From: Halorubrum ezzemoulense DSM 17463
GTDB taxonomy: Archaea > Halobacteriota > Halobacteria > Halobacteriales > Haloferacaceae
Assembly (NCBI RefSeq): GCF_002114285.1
Contig: NZ_NEDJ01000001.1
Span: forward strand, 89,529 to 153,528
Direction of reading: 5' to 3'
DNA: 64,000 nt
A program made the translations under genes and the position numbers. Each line of letters begins with the position of its first letter. The first letter of the stretch is position 1. Shown here piece by piece: positions 15,929 through 25,639 of this stretch. The notes beneath the pieces are model-generated. The model was not told where the DNA came from. It was given only the letters and a program-made list of their open reading frames with translations, and ran no database searches.

Positions 15929-16576
15929 ATGAACCGCGACGAGTTCGCCGCCAGCATCGACCACACCGTCCTCGGTCCGGAGACGACCTGGGACGACGTG
16001 CGGAGCGTTCTCGACGAGGCCGCCGCGCACGGGATGAACGCGTGTATCCCGCCGTGCTACGTCGCCGAAGCGGCCGAGTATGAGGCAGAGCCCGCGGCGA
16101 TCGCCACCGTGGTGGGGTTCCCGCACGGGCAACACGACCCGACGGTCAAGCGCGACGAGGCGGTCACGGCGTGGGAGGCGGGCGCGGACGAGGTCGACCT
16201 CGTGATCAACGTCGGCCGGCTGAAGGCCGGCGACGGCGGCGCGGTCGCCGACGAGCTCGCGGACGTCGTCGCGGCCGTGCCCGTCCCGGTAAAGGTGATC
16301 ATCGAGACCGCCCTCCTCGACGACGCCGAGAAGCGCCGCGCGTGCGAGGCCGCGGTCGCCGCCGACGCCGACATGGTGAAGACGTCGACCGGGTTCGCCG
16401 ACGGCGGCGCGACCGTCCCCGACGTGGAGCTGATGAGCGAGTACCTTCCCGTGAAGGCCTCCGGCGGCGTGGGCTCCTACGAGGAGGCGACGGCCATGCT
16501 CGACGCCGGCGCGGTGCGGATCGGCGCGTCGTCCGGCGTGGCTATCGTCGAGGGACACCCGGAGAGCGGGGAGTAA
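15929..16576 (+). CDS. deoC: Deoxyribose-phosphate aldolase
   Basis: 215 residues from ATG 15929. Cleaves 2-deoxyribose-5-phosphate to acetaldehyde and glyceraldehyde-3-phosphate. Diagnostic features: [13 protein letters not shown]-terminus, [15 protein letters not shown] stretch, [28 protein letters not shown], and the Schiff-base Lys in [17 protein letters not shown] followed by [13 protein letters not shown] with the conserved proton-shuttling Lys. Full length. Single-gene unit; the downstream gene is convergent. Confidence 0.96.
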   Translation: MNRDEFAASIDHTVLGPETTWDDVRSVLDEAAAHGMNACIPPCYVAEAAEYEAEPAAIATVVGFPHGQHDPTVKRDEAVTAWEAGADEVDLVINVGRLKAGDGGAVADELADVVAAVPVPVKVIIETALLDDAEKRRACEAAVAADADMVKTSTGFADGGATVPDVELMSEYLPVKASGGVGSYEEATAMLDAGAVRIGASSGVAIVEGHPESGE

Positions 16577-16647
16577 CGCTCGTTCGTCGGTACGCAGTCG
16601 AAAGGTCGCCCTCGCGCTCGTTCGTCAATAGCGAGCCCGAAGCAGGG

Positions 16648-19077
16648 CTAACGTTCGTCCGACGACGGGGGGCGCCCGTCGCCGTCGGCGGCGAGCCCGT
16701 CACCGGACGGCGATCCGTCGGCGTCCCCGACGGTCCCGTTCCCGGCATCGCGTCGCTCGTCGCCTCCGACCGCGTCGTCGCCCTCAGCCCCGTCGACGCC
16801 GTCGGACTCCGCGCTCTCGATTTCTTCGGGGTCGACGTCGACATCGAAGGCGGAGACCGACTCGGAGAGCGACTCGGCCTGTCCCCGGAGCCGGTCGGCG
16901 TTCTCCGCGATGGTGGCGACGGTCGCGGTCTGCTCCTCTGCGGCGGCGGACACCTGCTCGGAGCCGGCGGCGACCTCCCCGCTCACCTCGGCGACGTCCT
17001 CGACGCCCTCGACCGCGCGCTGCGTCGACCGCGCCTGGTCCTCGGCCGCCTCGCTGATCTCCTGAACGCCGTGGTTCGTCTCCTCGACGGCGTCGACGAC
17101 CGCTTCGAGCGACGACGAGGCCTCGCGGACGGTGTCCGCCCCCTCGTCGATCCGCTCGTTTGTCTCGCGGATGTCATCGACCGTCGCGTCGGTCTCCTCG
17201 CGGACGGTCGCGATCTGCGACTCGATCTCGGCGGCGGCCTCCTGCGTCTCCTCCGCGAGCTCTTTCACCTCGTCGGCGACGACCGCGAAGCCCTCGCCGG
17301 CCTCGCCGGCGCGGGCGGCCTCGATCGAGGCGTTCAGCGCGAGGATGTTCGTCTGCTCGGCCACGTCGGTGATGAACTCCACCACCTCGTCGATCTCGTC
17401 CATGCGCTCGTCGAGCGCCTCCATCTGCTCGACCGCGGCCGCGGAGCGCGCCTCGATCGCGTCCATCTCGTCGAGCGCCTCCGAGGCGGCCTCGCGGCCG
17501 GACTCGCCGCGCTCCGCGGCGGCCTCGGCGGTCTCCGCGACGGACGCGGCGGACGAGGCGACCTCCTCGATGCTCGCGGAGAGGTCGCTCATCTCGTCGC
17601 TCACCTCGTCGAGGCGCTCGTCCTGACTGATCGCGCCGTCGGCGATCTCCTGAATCTGCTCGCTGACGGTCCCGCTCGCGGTCTCGACCTCGTCGGCGCC
17701 GGCCGCGAGCTCCGCGCTCGCGCCGTCGACCTCGCCGGCGAAGGCGGCGACCCGCGCGGTGGTCCGCTCCAGCTGGGCCACCATGTCGTTGAACTCCTCG
17801 GCGATCTCGCGCATCGCCTCGCGGTCCGCGTCCGGGTCCATCCGGCGCGTGAGGTCACCGTCCGCGACCGCGCCCATCACCTCGCTGTAGTCGGCCGCAC
17901 GCGCCTCCATGTCGCGGGTGACGGCCTCCGCCTCCCCGCGGGCCGCCTCGGCCTCGTCGGCGGCGGTCTCGGCCTCGGCGATCCGGTCCCGGAGCGAGTC
18001 CCGCATCTCCCCGCAGCTCCTGAACCGGCGGCCGATCTCGTCGATCCGTCCGGTCGACAGGTCGACGTCGAGGTCCCCCGACTCGATCCGCTCGGCGCGG
18101 TTGCGGAGCCGCGAGAGCGGGAGCACCGTTCGAGTTCCGAGGACGGCGCCCACGACGCCCAGCGACGCGAGCGTGAGGAAGATGAGGAGCAGCACGGAGT
18201 TCCCCACGTCGTTGCGGACGGCGAACGCGGTCGACTGGTCGACGCTCGTGACGGCCACCCAGTCGGTGTCGGGAACGGAGGCGTACGCGTGGACCTGACC
18301 GTCGCCGATCCGCGTCGCGGTCGTGGCGTTGCCCTCCCGGATCGCCTCGACGCCGTCGGCGTGTTCCGCCTCGTCGACCGTGCCGTCGATGTCGAGGACG
18401 GTCTGCCCGGCGGCGTTGAGGATCATCGTCTCCTCCCCGGTGTCGCTGTTCTGGATGCGTTCGAGCTGCGGCTGGATGCGGGTGACCACGACGAGGTACC
18501 GGCCGTCGGCCCGCGGCACCGAGCTGGCGAACGCCATCACCGGGCGGTCGTTGAGCACGGGCGACCGGTACGAGCGGTCCGACCGCCAGACCCGGTCGTC
18601 CTCGCCGACCCCCTCGGGGACGTCCGCGTCGCTCCACGGCGCGTCGAGGTCGCTCGGCGCGCGCCCCTCTAAGGGGCGTTCGGTGCTGGCGACAACCCGG
18701 TCCTGCGCCGCGTCGACGAGGTGGATACTAACGATGTCCTCGGAGAGCAGTTGGTCTTTCAACAGCACGTACGCCGGCGCGCGCCGGTCGGACCGGAGCG
18801 CGTCGGCCGCCGACATCGACCGCGTCTCGGTGCTCATCCGCTCGGTCCACGACCCGATCGCGTCGGCCTGGAGGCCGCCGGTCTCGGCGAGCTGCGTCGT
18901 CGTGTCCGACTCCACGGTCTGTTCGGTCTGGAGGTAGGTGAACGCGCCCCCGGCGACGACGACCGCCGCGACCACGAGGAACGCCAGCGCGAACTTCGCG
19001 GCGTACCGGCGGCGCACCGCGTTCGGGAGGAGCCGCCCGACCGCGCGCACGAGGCGCTCGAACGAGTCGGGTGCCAT
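16648..19077 (-). CDS. Haloarchaeal chemotaxis transducer (Htr), BasT-like
   Basis: 809 residues from ATG 19077. One transmembrane helix near residues 27-47, an extracellular sensor region of about 240 residues, a second helix near 287-310 ([20 protein letters not shown]), two HAMP-like segments, a coiled coil, and the canonical signalling tip [20 protein letters not shown] with flanking [17 protein letters not shown]. So it is a membrane chemoreceptor that signals to CheW/CheA. The ATG overlaps the stop of the upstream BMP lipoprotein gene as TGATG, implying a paired binding protein. This recalls Halobacterium BasB/BasT, which senses amino acids; the ligand here is not proven. Confidence 0.9.
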   Translation of the reverse strand: MAPDSFERLVRAVGRLLPNAVRRRYAAKFALAFLVVAAVVVAGGAFTYLQTEQTVESDTTTQLAETGGLQADAIGSWTERMSTETRSMSAADALRSDRRAPAYVLLKDQLLSEDIVSIHLVDAAQDRVVASTERPLEGRAPSDLDAPWSDADVPEGVGEDDRVWRSDRSYRSPVLNDRPVMAFASSVPRADGRYLVVVTRIQPQLERIQNSDTGEETMILNAAGQTVLDIDGTVDEAEHADGVEAIREGNATTATRIGDGQVHAYASVPDTDWVAVTSVDQSTAFAVRNDVGNSVLLLIFLTLASLGVVGAVLGTRTVLPLSRLRNRAERIESGDLDVDLSTGRIDEIGRRFRSCGEMRDSLRDRIAEAETAADEAEAARGEAEAVTRDMEARAADYSEVMGAVADGDLTRRMDPDADREAMREIAEEFNDMVAQLERTTARVAAFAGEVDGASAELAAGADEVETASGTVSEQIQEIADGAISQDERLDEVSDEMSDLSASIEEVASSAASVAETAEAAAERGESGREAASEALDEMDAIEARSAAAVEQMEALDERMDEIDEVVEFITDVAEQTNILALNASIEAARAGEAGEGFAVVADEVKELAEETQEAAAEIESQIATVREETDATVDDIRETNERIDEGADTVREASSSLEAVVDAVEETNHGVQEISEAAEDQARSTQRAVEGVEDVAEVSGEVAAGSEQVSAAAEEQTATVATIAENADRLRGQAESLSESVSAFDVDVDPEEIESAESDGVDGAEGDDAVGGDERRDAGNGTVGDADGSPSGDGLAADGDGRPPSSDER

Positions 19078-20237
19078 CAGTTCACCGCCTCCGGGTCCGT
19101 GGGGACCGACAGGTCGCCGGCGACGATCCGCTCGCCGGAGTCGACGATCGCGGCGCGCACGTCGTCGGGGATCACCGGCCCGAGCGTCGTACCGTAGACG
19201 AGCGCGACGCCGTCCTCGGCGAGCCCGAGCGCCGTCGTGGAGCCGGTGGCGAGGTCGTCGTCGATCGTCTCCTCGACGGCGTCGTACACCGCGGTGCCGA
19301 CCCGCTTCACCATCGACGCGAGGATCACGTCGGCGTACCGCGGGTTGCTGCGCGACTGGTCGGAGTCGACGCCGATCGCGTACCGGCCGTACTCCTGGGC
19401 CGCCTGAAACACGCCGAGTCCGCTCCCGCCGGCCGCGTGGTACACCACGTCGGCCCCCTGTTCGAACATCTCCGCGGCGGCGGCGTACCCGCCCTCGGGG
19501 TCGTCGAACGCGCCGAGGTACGTTGACAGCACCGACACGTCCGCGGTCGCGTGGTCGACGCCGGCGCGGTAGCCGGCCTCGAACTTGCGGACGAGCGGCG
19601 AGTCGACGCCGCCGACGTAGCCGACGGTCCGCTCGTCGGGGACGGTCGACCCCGCGCCGACGGACACGTCGCGGTCCGTCACCAGCCCGGCGAGGTGGCC
19701 GGCCTGGAACGACCCCTCGTGTTCGCGGAACACGTAGCTCGCCACGTTGTCGCGGTCGACGACCGAGTCGACGATTGCGTACCGCTGGTCGGGGTGCTCG
19801 CCCGCGACCGTCGAGAGCGCGTCCGCCTGGAGGAAGCCGATACAGCAGATCAGGTCGTAGGCGGGGTCGGTCGACGACGAGAGGGCGTCCTGCGCGGTCT
19901 CGAACTCCGGGATCGAGGTCGGCTCCTCGTTCGCGAACGCCACGTCGTGATCGAGGCGCGCGCGCTGGATACCCCGGTTCGCGGCGTCGTTGAACGACCG
20001 GTCGTCTAGCCCGCCGAGCGCGTAGATCATCCCGACCGTCGCGCTGGCGTCCGCCGCGTTCCGGATCGCGTCTCCCCCGTCGGCCTCGTCGTCCGCCGGT
20101 TCGTCGTTGCCGGTGTCTATCGACACCGAACCGGGGGCCTCGTCGCCGAGGCACCCGGCCAGCGCGCCCGCCACAGCCCCCCCGAGACCGGCGGCGAGCC
20201 GCCGTCGAGAGAGCGTCGTGGGTCCCGTCTGCGTCAT
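19077..20237 (-). CDS. BMP-family substrate-binding lipoprotein, BasB-like
   Basis: 386 residues. The N-terminus [20 protein letters not shown] has a twin-arginine signal followed by a lipobox (GALAGCLGD) so the protein is predicted to be exported folded and lipid-anchored. The mature part is a BMP-type periplasmic binding protein: [30 protein letters not shown] nucleoside-binding region, [11 protein letters not shown] and [13 protein letters not shown] proteins serve ABC importers of nucleosides, but no ABC permease is next to it; instead the gene overlaps an Htr transducer (TGATG). Therefore a chemosensory binding protein is most likely. Confidence 0.88.
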   Translation of the reverse strand: MTQTGPTTLSRRRLAAGLGGAVAGALAGCLGDEAPGSVSIDTGNDEPADDEADGGDAIRNAADASATVGMIYALGGLDDRSFNDAANRGIQRARLDHDVAFANEEPTSIPEFETAQDALSSSTDPAYDLICCIGFLQADALSTVAGEHPDQRYAIVDSVVDRDNVASYVFREHEGSFQAGHLAGLVTDRDVSVGAGSTVPDERTVGYVGGVDSPLVRKFEAGYRAGVDHATADVSVLSTYLGAFDDPEGGYAAAAEMFEQGADVVYHAAGGSGLGVFQAAQEYGRYAIGVDSDQSRSNPRYADVILASMVKRVGTAVYDAVEETIDDDLATGSTTALGLAEDGVALVYGTTLGPVIPDDVRAAIVDSGERIVAGDLSVPTDPEAVN

Positions 20238-20364
20238 GTCGCACCGGTTTCGACCGAGGGCTAAAACGCCTCGGAGCAAATTATCAATGATAATAGTAAA
20301 CCGCGCTCACAGCCCCGGCGGTCCGGTCACCACCGTTCCCCGAGGCTGAGAATCCAGTCGGACG

Positions 20365-20374
20365 GATTTATAAC
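20365..20374 (+). promoter_or_regulatory. TATA box of the 74-residue membrane protein
   Basis: gatttataac lies 21-30 bases before ATG 20395, in the 157-base region between this gene and the divergent BMP lipoprotein gene. An AT-rich run attatcaatgataatag (20280-20296) nearby probably belongs to the other direction. Confidence 0.7.
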
Positions 20375-20394
20375 CTGAGCGCGTACGAAGGGGT

Positions 20395-20619
20395 ATGAGC
20401 CACCAACCGGGATCGCGTGGATTCGACCTCGACGCGGCGTTTAAGGCGTTCGGCGCGGTCGGGATCGCCATCTCCGCCGCGCTCACCGTGGCCGTGCTGG
20501 CGCTGACCGACCCGTTCGGCGAGTACGTCACCGCGTCGCCCGCCCTGCTCGGAACGCTGTTGTACGGCGCGCTCGTCGTCGCGGTCGGCTACACGACGTA
20601 CGCCCTCCGTCGGCGCTGA
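20395..20619 (+). CDS. Small two-helix membrane protein
   Basis: 74 residues: a polar start MSHQPGSRGFDLDAAFKAFG, then hydrophobic helices at about 21-40 and 50-69, ending TTYALRRR. Similar short haloarchaeal membrane proteins of unknown function are common. Its start is set by a clear TATA box. No motif gives a function. Confidence 0.6.
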   Translation: MSHQPGSRGFDLDAAFKAFGAVGIAISAALTVAVLALTDPFGEYVTASPALLGTLLYGALVVAVGYTTYALRRR

Positions 20620-20677
20620 CGGTCGCCGCGCGCTCCCCGCCGGGAGACATAAACCGCTCGCCGGCGGAGCGTGACCC

Positions 20678-20851
20678 ATGACCGACGAGCCGACCGACGC
20701 GGCGGTAGAGCGATTTCTCGACCGGGCGACGGCCGCCTTCGACGACTACGACGAGGGGTACGCCGACGCGGACGCGACGCTCGCGATGCTCCGTACCCAC
20801 GTGGACGAGCTGTCGGCGAGCGTCGAGGATCAGGCGGACGGCGAGGAGTAG
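20678..20851 (+). CDS. Small acidic protein of unknown function
   Basis: 57 residues, MTDEPTDAAVERFLDRATAA to SVEDQADGEE, stop TAG at 20849-20851. It is below the usual length threshold. acataaac at 20648-20655 lies 23-30 bases before the ATG. Predicted to be one long helix pair with acidic ends and no Cys or membrane segment. Probably real, as start, box and frame agree; function unknown. Confidence 0.5.
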   Translation: MTDEPTDAAVERFLDRATAAFDDYDEGYADADATLAMLRTHVDELSASVEDQADGEE

Positions 20852-20883
20852 GGTGTGAGACGCCGGGCGCGAAGGGGACGGGG

Positions 20884-21690
20884 CTACGGGTGGGCGCCGA
20901 TCAGCTCTCGCACGCGGCCGACGTACTCCGCGAACGCGGCGTCGCCGCGGTCGCGCGGGCGCTCGACGTCGACATCGACGACCTCGCGGACGCGGCCGGG
21001 ATCGGCGGCCATCACGACGACCCGGTCGGCGAGCGTCACCGCCTCCGCGACGTCGTGCGTGACGAAGAGGACGGTTTTCCCCGTCGACTCCCACACGTCG
21101 AGTAGCTCCCGCTGGAGCATCTCGCGGGTCTGAGCGTCCACCGCGCCGAACGGCTCGTCCATCAGCAGCAGGTCCGGGTCGACCGCGAGCGACCGGGCGA
21201 TGGCGACGCGCTGTTTCATCCCGCCCGACAGCGACTTCGGGTAGGCGCCGCGGAACTCGGTCAGCCCGACGAGGTCGAGCATCTCGTCGACGCGCGCCTC
21301 GCGCTCGGCGGCCGATCGGTCGCTCCGTTCGAGCCCGAACCCGACGTTCTCCTCGACCGTGAGCCACGGGAACAGGTGGTACTCCTGGAAGACGACGCCC
21401 ATGTCCGTCGTCGGCCCCGTGACCTCGGTGCCGTCGAGGAGGACGCGGCCGTCGGTCGCCTCGGTCAGCCCGGCCACGACCCGGAACAGCGTCGTCTTCC
21501 CGCAGCCGGACGGGCCGACGAGACAGACGAACTCCCCGTCGGCGACCGAGAAAGACACGTCGTCGAGCGCGCCCACCGAGCCGCCCTCGCCGTCGCCGGA
21601 GTACGTCTTCCCGACCCCGTCGAGCGCGACGCTGGCCGCCGCGGTGGGGGGGGTCTCTCCGTCGCGTCCGGCCGCGCCGTCTCCGTTCAC
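20884..21690 (-). CDS. ABC transporter ATP-binding protein (SsuB/TauB/NrtD class)
   Basis: 268 residues from GTG 21690, which overlaps the permease stop as GTGA. Walker A GPSGCGKTT, Q-loop MGVVFQEYHLFPWLTVEENV, signature SLSGGMKQRVAIARSLA, Walker B LLLMDEPFGAVDAQTREM, H-loop LFVTHDVAEAVTLADRVVVM are all present. The VVFQ..LFPWLTV pattern and the short C-terminus with no extra domain are typical of nitrate/sulfonate/taurine importers. It powers the importer of the two genes just upstream. A coupled binding-protein-permease-ATPase order is clear. Confidence 0.93.
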   Translation of the reverse strand: MNGDGAAGRDGETPPTAAASVALDGVGKTYSGDGEGGSVGALDDVSFSVADGEFVCLVGPSGCGKTTLFRVVAGLTEATDGRVLLDGTEVTGPTTDMGVVFQEYHLFPWLTVEENVGFGLERSDRSAAEREARVDEMLDLVGLTEFRGAYPKSLSGGMKQRVAIARSLAVDPDLLLMDEPFGAVDAQTREMLQRELLDVWESTGKTVLFVTHDVAEAVTLADRVVVMAADPGRVREVVDVDVERPRDRGDAAFAEYVGRVRELIGAHP

Positions 21691-22490
21691 GCCCGCCACG
21701 CTAACGCCCTCCGTTCGACCGCGCGGAACGCGACGTCGACGAGCAGGTACATCAGGCTCAACACGAGGATGTACGCGATCGCCCGGTCGACGCGCAGGTT
21801 GTTGCTGGCGCGGATGATCTCGCGGCCGACCCCGGGGACGCCGAATATCTCCGAGGCGACGACGGGCATCCAACACCGTCCCAGTCCGGTCCGGATCCCG
21901 GTCATGATTCCCGGCAGCGACGCCGGCAGGACGATCGACCGGACCGCGTCGAGGTCGCCGCGGACGCCGAGGGTCCGCCCCACGTCGAGGAGGTCCTCGC
22001 TCACGCCCTCCACGGCGCCGTACGCCGCGTAGAAGTTGATCCAGAACGCGCCGACCGCGATGATGAACGCCGCGCCCCAGTCGTTGATCCCGAACCAGGC
22101 GATAGCGAAGCCGATCAGCGCGAGCGGCGGGACGGGGCGCAGGGTGCGGACGAGCGGCGCCGTCAGGTCGTCCAGCAGGCCGCTCCAAGCGAACGCGACG
22201 CCGGCGGCCACGCCGAGACCCGTTCCGGCGACGGTGCCGGGGATCCAGTGGCGGACGCTCTGATACAGCGCCGTCGTCATGTCTCCCGACGCGAGCTCGC
22301 CGGCGAACGCCCCGGCGACCGCGACCGGCGAGGGGAGGACGAACGGATCCTGGGTGAGCGAGACGGCGTGCCAGACGAGGAGGAACCCGACGACCCCCGC
22401 GGCGCCCCGGAGGAGCCGCCGCCCGTCTCCGAGCCCGACGCCGGCGAACGCGCCGTCCTCGTCGACGCGCGATGCGGTTTCGGTCGCCAT
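21687..22490 (-). CDS. ABC transporter permease (SsuC/TauC class)
   Basis: 267 residues. About six transmembrane segments, with the conserved EAA-type loop near residues 170-190 (DVGRTLGVRGDLDAVRSIVLPASLPGIMTGIR) that docks on the ATPase. That GG..D/G motif is typical of the nitrate/sulfonate/taurine permease family. It overlaps the gene upstream as TGATG and the ATPase gene downstream as GTGA, so the three proteins are made from one message. Substrate unproven. Confidence 0.93.
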   Translation of the reverse strand: MATETASRVDEDGAFAGVGLGDGRRLLRGAAGVVGFLLVWHAVSLTQDPFVLPSPVAVAGAFAGELASGDMTTALYQSVRHWIPGTVAGTGLGVAAGVAFAWSGLLDDLTAPLVRTLRPVPPLALIGFAIAWFGINDWGAAFIIAVGAFWINFYAAYGAVEGVSEDLLDVGRTLGVRGDLDAVRSIVLPASLPGIMTGIRTGLGRCWMPVVASEIFGVPGVGREIIRASNNLRVDRAIAYILVLSLMYLLVDVAFRAVERRALAWRA

Positions 22491-23515
22491 CAGAGCGAGT
22501 CGTACACCCCGAGGTCGAATATCTGGTCGTTCGACAGCTGTTCGTCGGTCTGGCCGTTATCGGCCGCGAACTCGGCGAACACCTGCGTCGCGTCCGTGAT
22601 CTCGGCGGGGTCGGTGATGAAGTTCGACAGCGGCGAGTCGAGCGCCTTCCGCGCGCGGTCGACTGGCATCCCGATTCCCTCCTCGACGTGGCCCGCGGTC
22701 GCGTCGGGGTTCTCCTCGATGAAGTCGGTCGCGCGGACGTGCTGTTCGAGGAACTGCGCCGCGATCGGGGAGTCCCGGACCTCGTCGCTCATCAGGGTGA
22801 CCGCGGCGGGCTGGCCGGGGAGGACCTCGGCGGCGGTCCGCAGCATCTCCACCGACGACCCCTCCGCCTGCGCGATGGTCGGCACCGGCTCCATGATCGA
22901 GGTGCCGTCGATCTCGTCGTTGGCAATCGCCTGCCAGACGGAGCTCGCCCCGCTGATCTCGATGATCTCCACGCTGTCGTTCGCTGCGAGGTCGACGCCG
23001 ACATCGCGGAGCCAGAAGCGCAACAGCACGTCGGGGACGCTCCCCTGTGGGAACGTGCCGAAGGTGAACGGTTCGCCCTGCTCCTCCTCCCACGCCGCGA
23101 ACGCGTCGGCGCCCTGCTGTTCGAACGTCTCGTGGAACGAGGACTCGGCCATGATCCCCATCGGCTCCCGGATGTTCGCGGCGGTCACCCGCGCGGCGAT
23201 ACCGCGGTCGATCGCGATCATCGCGGGTACGATCCCGAACATCGCGATGTCGATGTCGCTGCCGCCGAGCGCCTGAACGATGTCGGGGCCGTTGCCGAAC
23301 TCCTGGCCGGTGACCTCGGCGTCGACCTCGGAGAAGTATCCCTCGCCCTCCATCACGTACCACTGGAGGTCGGGGTAGATCGGCATGTGCGCGACCGTGA
23401 TCTCGTCGAGCCCGCCGCTCCCGCCGCCGAGGCAGTCGGCGAGGCCGACCGTCGCAGTTCCGCCCGCGGCCGCGAGGAACGACCGCCGCGACGCTGTCCG
23501 CGTTGAGTCGTACAT
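22490..23515 (-). CDS. ABC transporter substrate-binding lipoprotein (SsuA/NrtA/TauA-like)
   Basis: 341 residues. Twin-arginine signal TASRRSFLAAAGGTATVGLA followed by a lipobox Cys (LADCLGGG). The mature part resembles NMT1/SsuA-type binding proteins: AHMPIYPDLQWYVMEGEGYF, then VQALGGSDIDIAMFGIVPAMIAIDRGI, then SVPDVLLRFWLRDVGVDL. Sulfonate, taurine, nitrate or a thiamine-precursor type ligand are all possible. First gene of the operon; its stop overlaps the permease ATG. A near-palindromic GTAT...ATAC element lies upstream at 23625-23639. Confidence 0.88.
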   Translation of the reverse strand: MYDSTRTASRRSFLAAAGGTATVGLADCLGGGSGGLDEITVAHMPIYPDLQWYVMEGEGYFSEVDAEVTGQEFGNGPDIVQALGGSDIDIAMFGIVPAMIAIDRGIAARVTAANIREPMGIMAESSFHETFEQQGADAFAAWEEEQGEPFTFGTFPQGSVPDVLLRFWLRDVGVDLAANDSVEIIEISGASSVWQAIANDEIDGTSIMEPVPTIAQAEGSSVEMLRTAAEVLPGQPAAVTLMSDEVRDSPIAAQFLEQHVRATDFIEENPDATAGHVEEGIGMPVDRARKALDSPLSNFITDPAEITDATQVFAEFAADNGQTDEQLSNDQIFDLGVYDSL

Positions 23516-23727
23516 ACCTACGGAAGCGGCCCCGCGGGCAACACTCTCGCGTCACCAGCAACGGAAGCGCGTTCCGGTGACGGCGGAAGACGACAGAAGT
23601 GGCGTTTCGAGGTTTCAAAGCCCCGTATACCGGAGATACGCCGAAAACACTCGTCACCGAACGACGCAAATATTGCTGGCGCGTGCCGCCGAGCGCTCCG
23701 GTTCCCGGTGGTCGCTCGCGGCGGCGC

Positions 23728-23949
23728 TCACGCCCCCTCGGCCGGCTCCTCGTCGAACAGCCCCAAGTCCTCGGCGACGAGGTCGGCGAGCCGGTCTTTG
23801 ATCGCCGGATCGACCTCCGCGACGGCCTCGCCGCCGTGTTTCTGGTCGTTGTGTTTATCGAGCGCGTCCGCGAGGTCGTCGAGGGGCACGCGGGTTTCCG
23901 TCTCGCACTCGTCGCACACGATCGGGACGGACGGCTCGTCGGTGGACAT
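23728..23949 (-). CDS. C2H2-like small zinc-finger protein
   Basis: 73 residues from ATG 23949; a longer open frame upstream is not supported. Residues 11-39 hold CDECETETRVPLDDLADALD then KHNDQKH: a Cys-x2-Cys followed about 21 residues later by His-x4-His, a plausible single zinc finger. An acidic helical tail follows (DPAIKDRLADLVAEDLGLFDEEPAEGA). Haloarchaea carry many such one-finger microproteins, a few of which affect biofilm or regulation. This one has no known partner. Confidence 0.75.
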   Translation of the reverse strand: MSTDEPSVPIVCDECETETRVPLDDLADALDKHNDQKHGGEAVAEVDPAIKDRLADLVAEDLGLFDEEPAEGA

Positions 23950-24065
23950 TACGCCGACAATCGCCCGTGGCGGATATATGCCTTCGGGCGGCGGGTCGAG
24001 ACGGGCGCCCGGAGCCGGCGCCGCGAACCGCCACCGTCTACTGGGGGCGCCGCGCACTGCCCGTC

Positions 24066-24869
24066 ATGGACGTTCTCGTGACGGGGGCCGCGGGCGGGAT
24101 CGGCGGCGGCGTCGCGCGCTCGCTCGCCGCCGCCGGCCACGACGTGCTCGGCGTCGACCGCGACGCGGACGGGCTCGCCGACCTGCCCGAGGCGGTCGAG
24201 ACCGCCGTCGTCGACCTCCGCGACGAGGCCGCCGTCCGCGACCTGCTCGCCGACCGTCCCCTGGACACCGTCGTCTCCTGCGTCGGCGGCTACGAGATCG
24301 CGGCAGTCGAGGACGCCTCGGCCGAGGCGTTCCGGCGACAGCTAGAGACGAACCTGACCGCGGTCCACGTGACCGTCTCCGCGGCGCTCCCGACGCTCCG
24401 CGAGCGCGGCGGACGGGTCGTGGTCGTCGGGTCGATGGTCGGGTCGGTCGCGCTGCCGTACCACGGCGCGTACAGCGCCGCGAAGGCGGGGCTCGACGGC
24501 TACGTCGACGCGCTCCGCCGGGAGGTCGCGCCCCGCGGGGTCGACGTGGCGCTCGTCGAGCCCGGTCCCGTCCGGACCGGCTTCAACGAGCGGGCGGCCG
24601 CCGCGGTCGAGGCCGCCGACGGCGACGGGCCGTACGCCGCCGCCTACCGCGCGTTCGAGGGGTACTCCCCGGCGGCCACGGACGTCGAGACCGTCGTCGA
24701 GCGCGTGGTGACGGCGACGACCGCCGACCGACCGCGAACGCGGTATCGGGTGAGCCGCCGAGCGCGGTGGCTACCGCGGCTCGGTCGCGTCCTCCCCGAC
24801 CGGCTGTACGACCGGCTCGTCCGCGCCGGGCTCCCCGGCGGACTCCTGTGGCGGCTGCTTCACCGGTGA
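24066..24869 (+). CDS. Short-chain dehydrogenase/reductase (SDR)
   Basis: 267 residues from ATG 24066. Cofactor motif TGAAGGIGGGVARSLA at residues 6-21 is the Rossmann TGxxxGxG; the NAD(P) motif downstream, then Ser in VVVGSMVGSVALPYHGAYSAAKAG with the catalytic YxxxK (YSAAK). So it is an active oxidoreductase by sequence. Residues 190-230 form the variable substrate-binding loop. The C-terminal basic/hydrophobic tail (RRARWLPRLGRVLPDRLYDR) is longer than the minimal SDR. Substrate unknown; no operon partner, the PadR gene converges 36 bases downstream. Confidence 0.9.
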   Translation: MDVLVTGAAGGIGGGVARSLAAAGHDVLGVDRDADGLADLPEAVETAVVDLRDEAAVRDLLADRPLDTVVSCVGGYEIAAVEDASAEAFRRQLETNLTAVHVTVSAALPTLRERGGRVVVVGSMVGSVALPYHGAYSAAKAGLDGYVDALRREVAPRGVDVALVEPGPVRTGFNERAAAAVEAADGDGPYAAAYRAFEGYSPAATDVETVVERVVTATTADRPRTRYRVSRRARWLPRLGRVLPDRLYDRLVRAGLPGGLLWRLLHR

Positions 24870-24905
24870 GTCGCGGGGCGTCGCCGCTCACCGCCGACTA
24901 GGGAA

Positions 24906-25511
24906 TCAGTCGTCGGCCGCGCCGGACGCCCCCTCCGACTCCTCCGCGTCGTCCGCGGTCTCGGCCTCGCCGGGGGCACCCCCGGACTCCGACGGCGCGT
25001 CCGCATCGTCCGCCCGCGCGTAGAACTCGTCTGGGGAGGCGTCGATCCGCTCGAACTCGCCGAAGTCGCGCTCGTGGTGGCGGATCATCTGTTCGACGAT
25101 CCACGCGCTGTACCGCTCCGAGAACGCCCAGTCGGCGTCCGCGTCGTCGACCTCGAACCGGCCGTCTGTGGCGAGCGCGGCGTACAGGTGGTAGAATCCG
25201 AGGACCACGTCGCCGAAGTCCCGCGCCTCGCCGCCGATCTCGCGGCGCTTCTCGGCGAGTTCCTCGCGGCCCGCGTCGGTGAGCGCGAAGTACTTGCGGT
25301 CGGGCTCGTCCGCGCGCTCGACGCGCTCGGCGACGCCCTCCTCCTCGAACTTGTAGAGGATCGGGTAGACGGAGCCGTAGGAGGGCTCCCAGTGGCCGCC
25401 GCTGATCTCGGTTATCTCGCCGAGCAGCTCGTACCCGTATCGCGGGCGTTCGTCGAGCAGCTCCAAGACGAGGTACGAGATCAGTCCTTTCGGCGGGCCG
25501 CTTTTCCGCAT
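24906..25511 (-). CDS. PadR-family transcriptional regulator
   Basis: 201 residues from ATG 25511 (MRKSGPPKGLISYLVLELLD); the longer open frame is non-coding-like. The winged helix is clear: LVLELLDERPRYGYELLGEI, GGHWEPSYGSVYPILYKFEEEGVAERVE, KYFALTDAGREELAEKRRE. A second domain of helices follows, and the last 35 residues are an acidic Ser/Gly/Ala tail. PadR proteins repress detoxification, membrane or drug-efflux genes and bind DNA as dimers. What this one controls is unknown. Its promoter looks towards the structured 25.5-26.1 kb gap. Confidence 0.9.
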   Translation of the reverse strand: MRKSGPPKGLISYLVLELLDERPRYGYELLGEITEISGGHWEPSYGSVYPILYKFEEEGVAERVERADEPDRKYFALTDAGREELAEKRREIGGEARDFGDVVLGFYHLYAALATDGRFEVDDADADWAFSERYSAWIVEQMIRHHERDFGEFERIDASPDEFYARADDADAPSESGGAPGEAETADDAEESEGASGAADD

Positions 25512-25639
25512 CGTCCCGACTTTTCGGGGTCGCGTCGAAAGGGTTTCGGTCACGGCGACGGCGAGCGGCGCGAGTCGCGACGACCGGAGCGGTTCGCGGG
25601 CGTCGGTGACCCGAGCGGACGGGGGCGGGTGTGATGCGC

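Noticed and set aside
16648..20244. A 1198-codon open frame covering the Htr gene and continuing into the BMP gene
   Set aside because: The upstream 390 codons are Arg/Gly/Pro-rich and run in a different frame from the clear BMP lipoprotein; the true Htr start is ATG 19077. Long shadow frames are expected in DNA this GC-rich.
23625..23639. Near-palindrome gtataccggagatac upstream of the ABC importer
   Set aside because: Only four bases match on each side, so it is too weak to call an operator.
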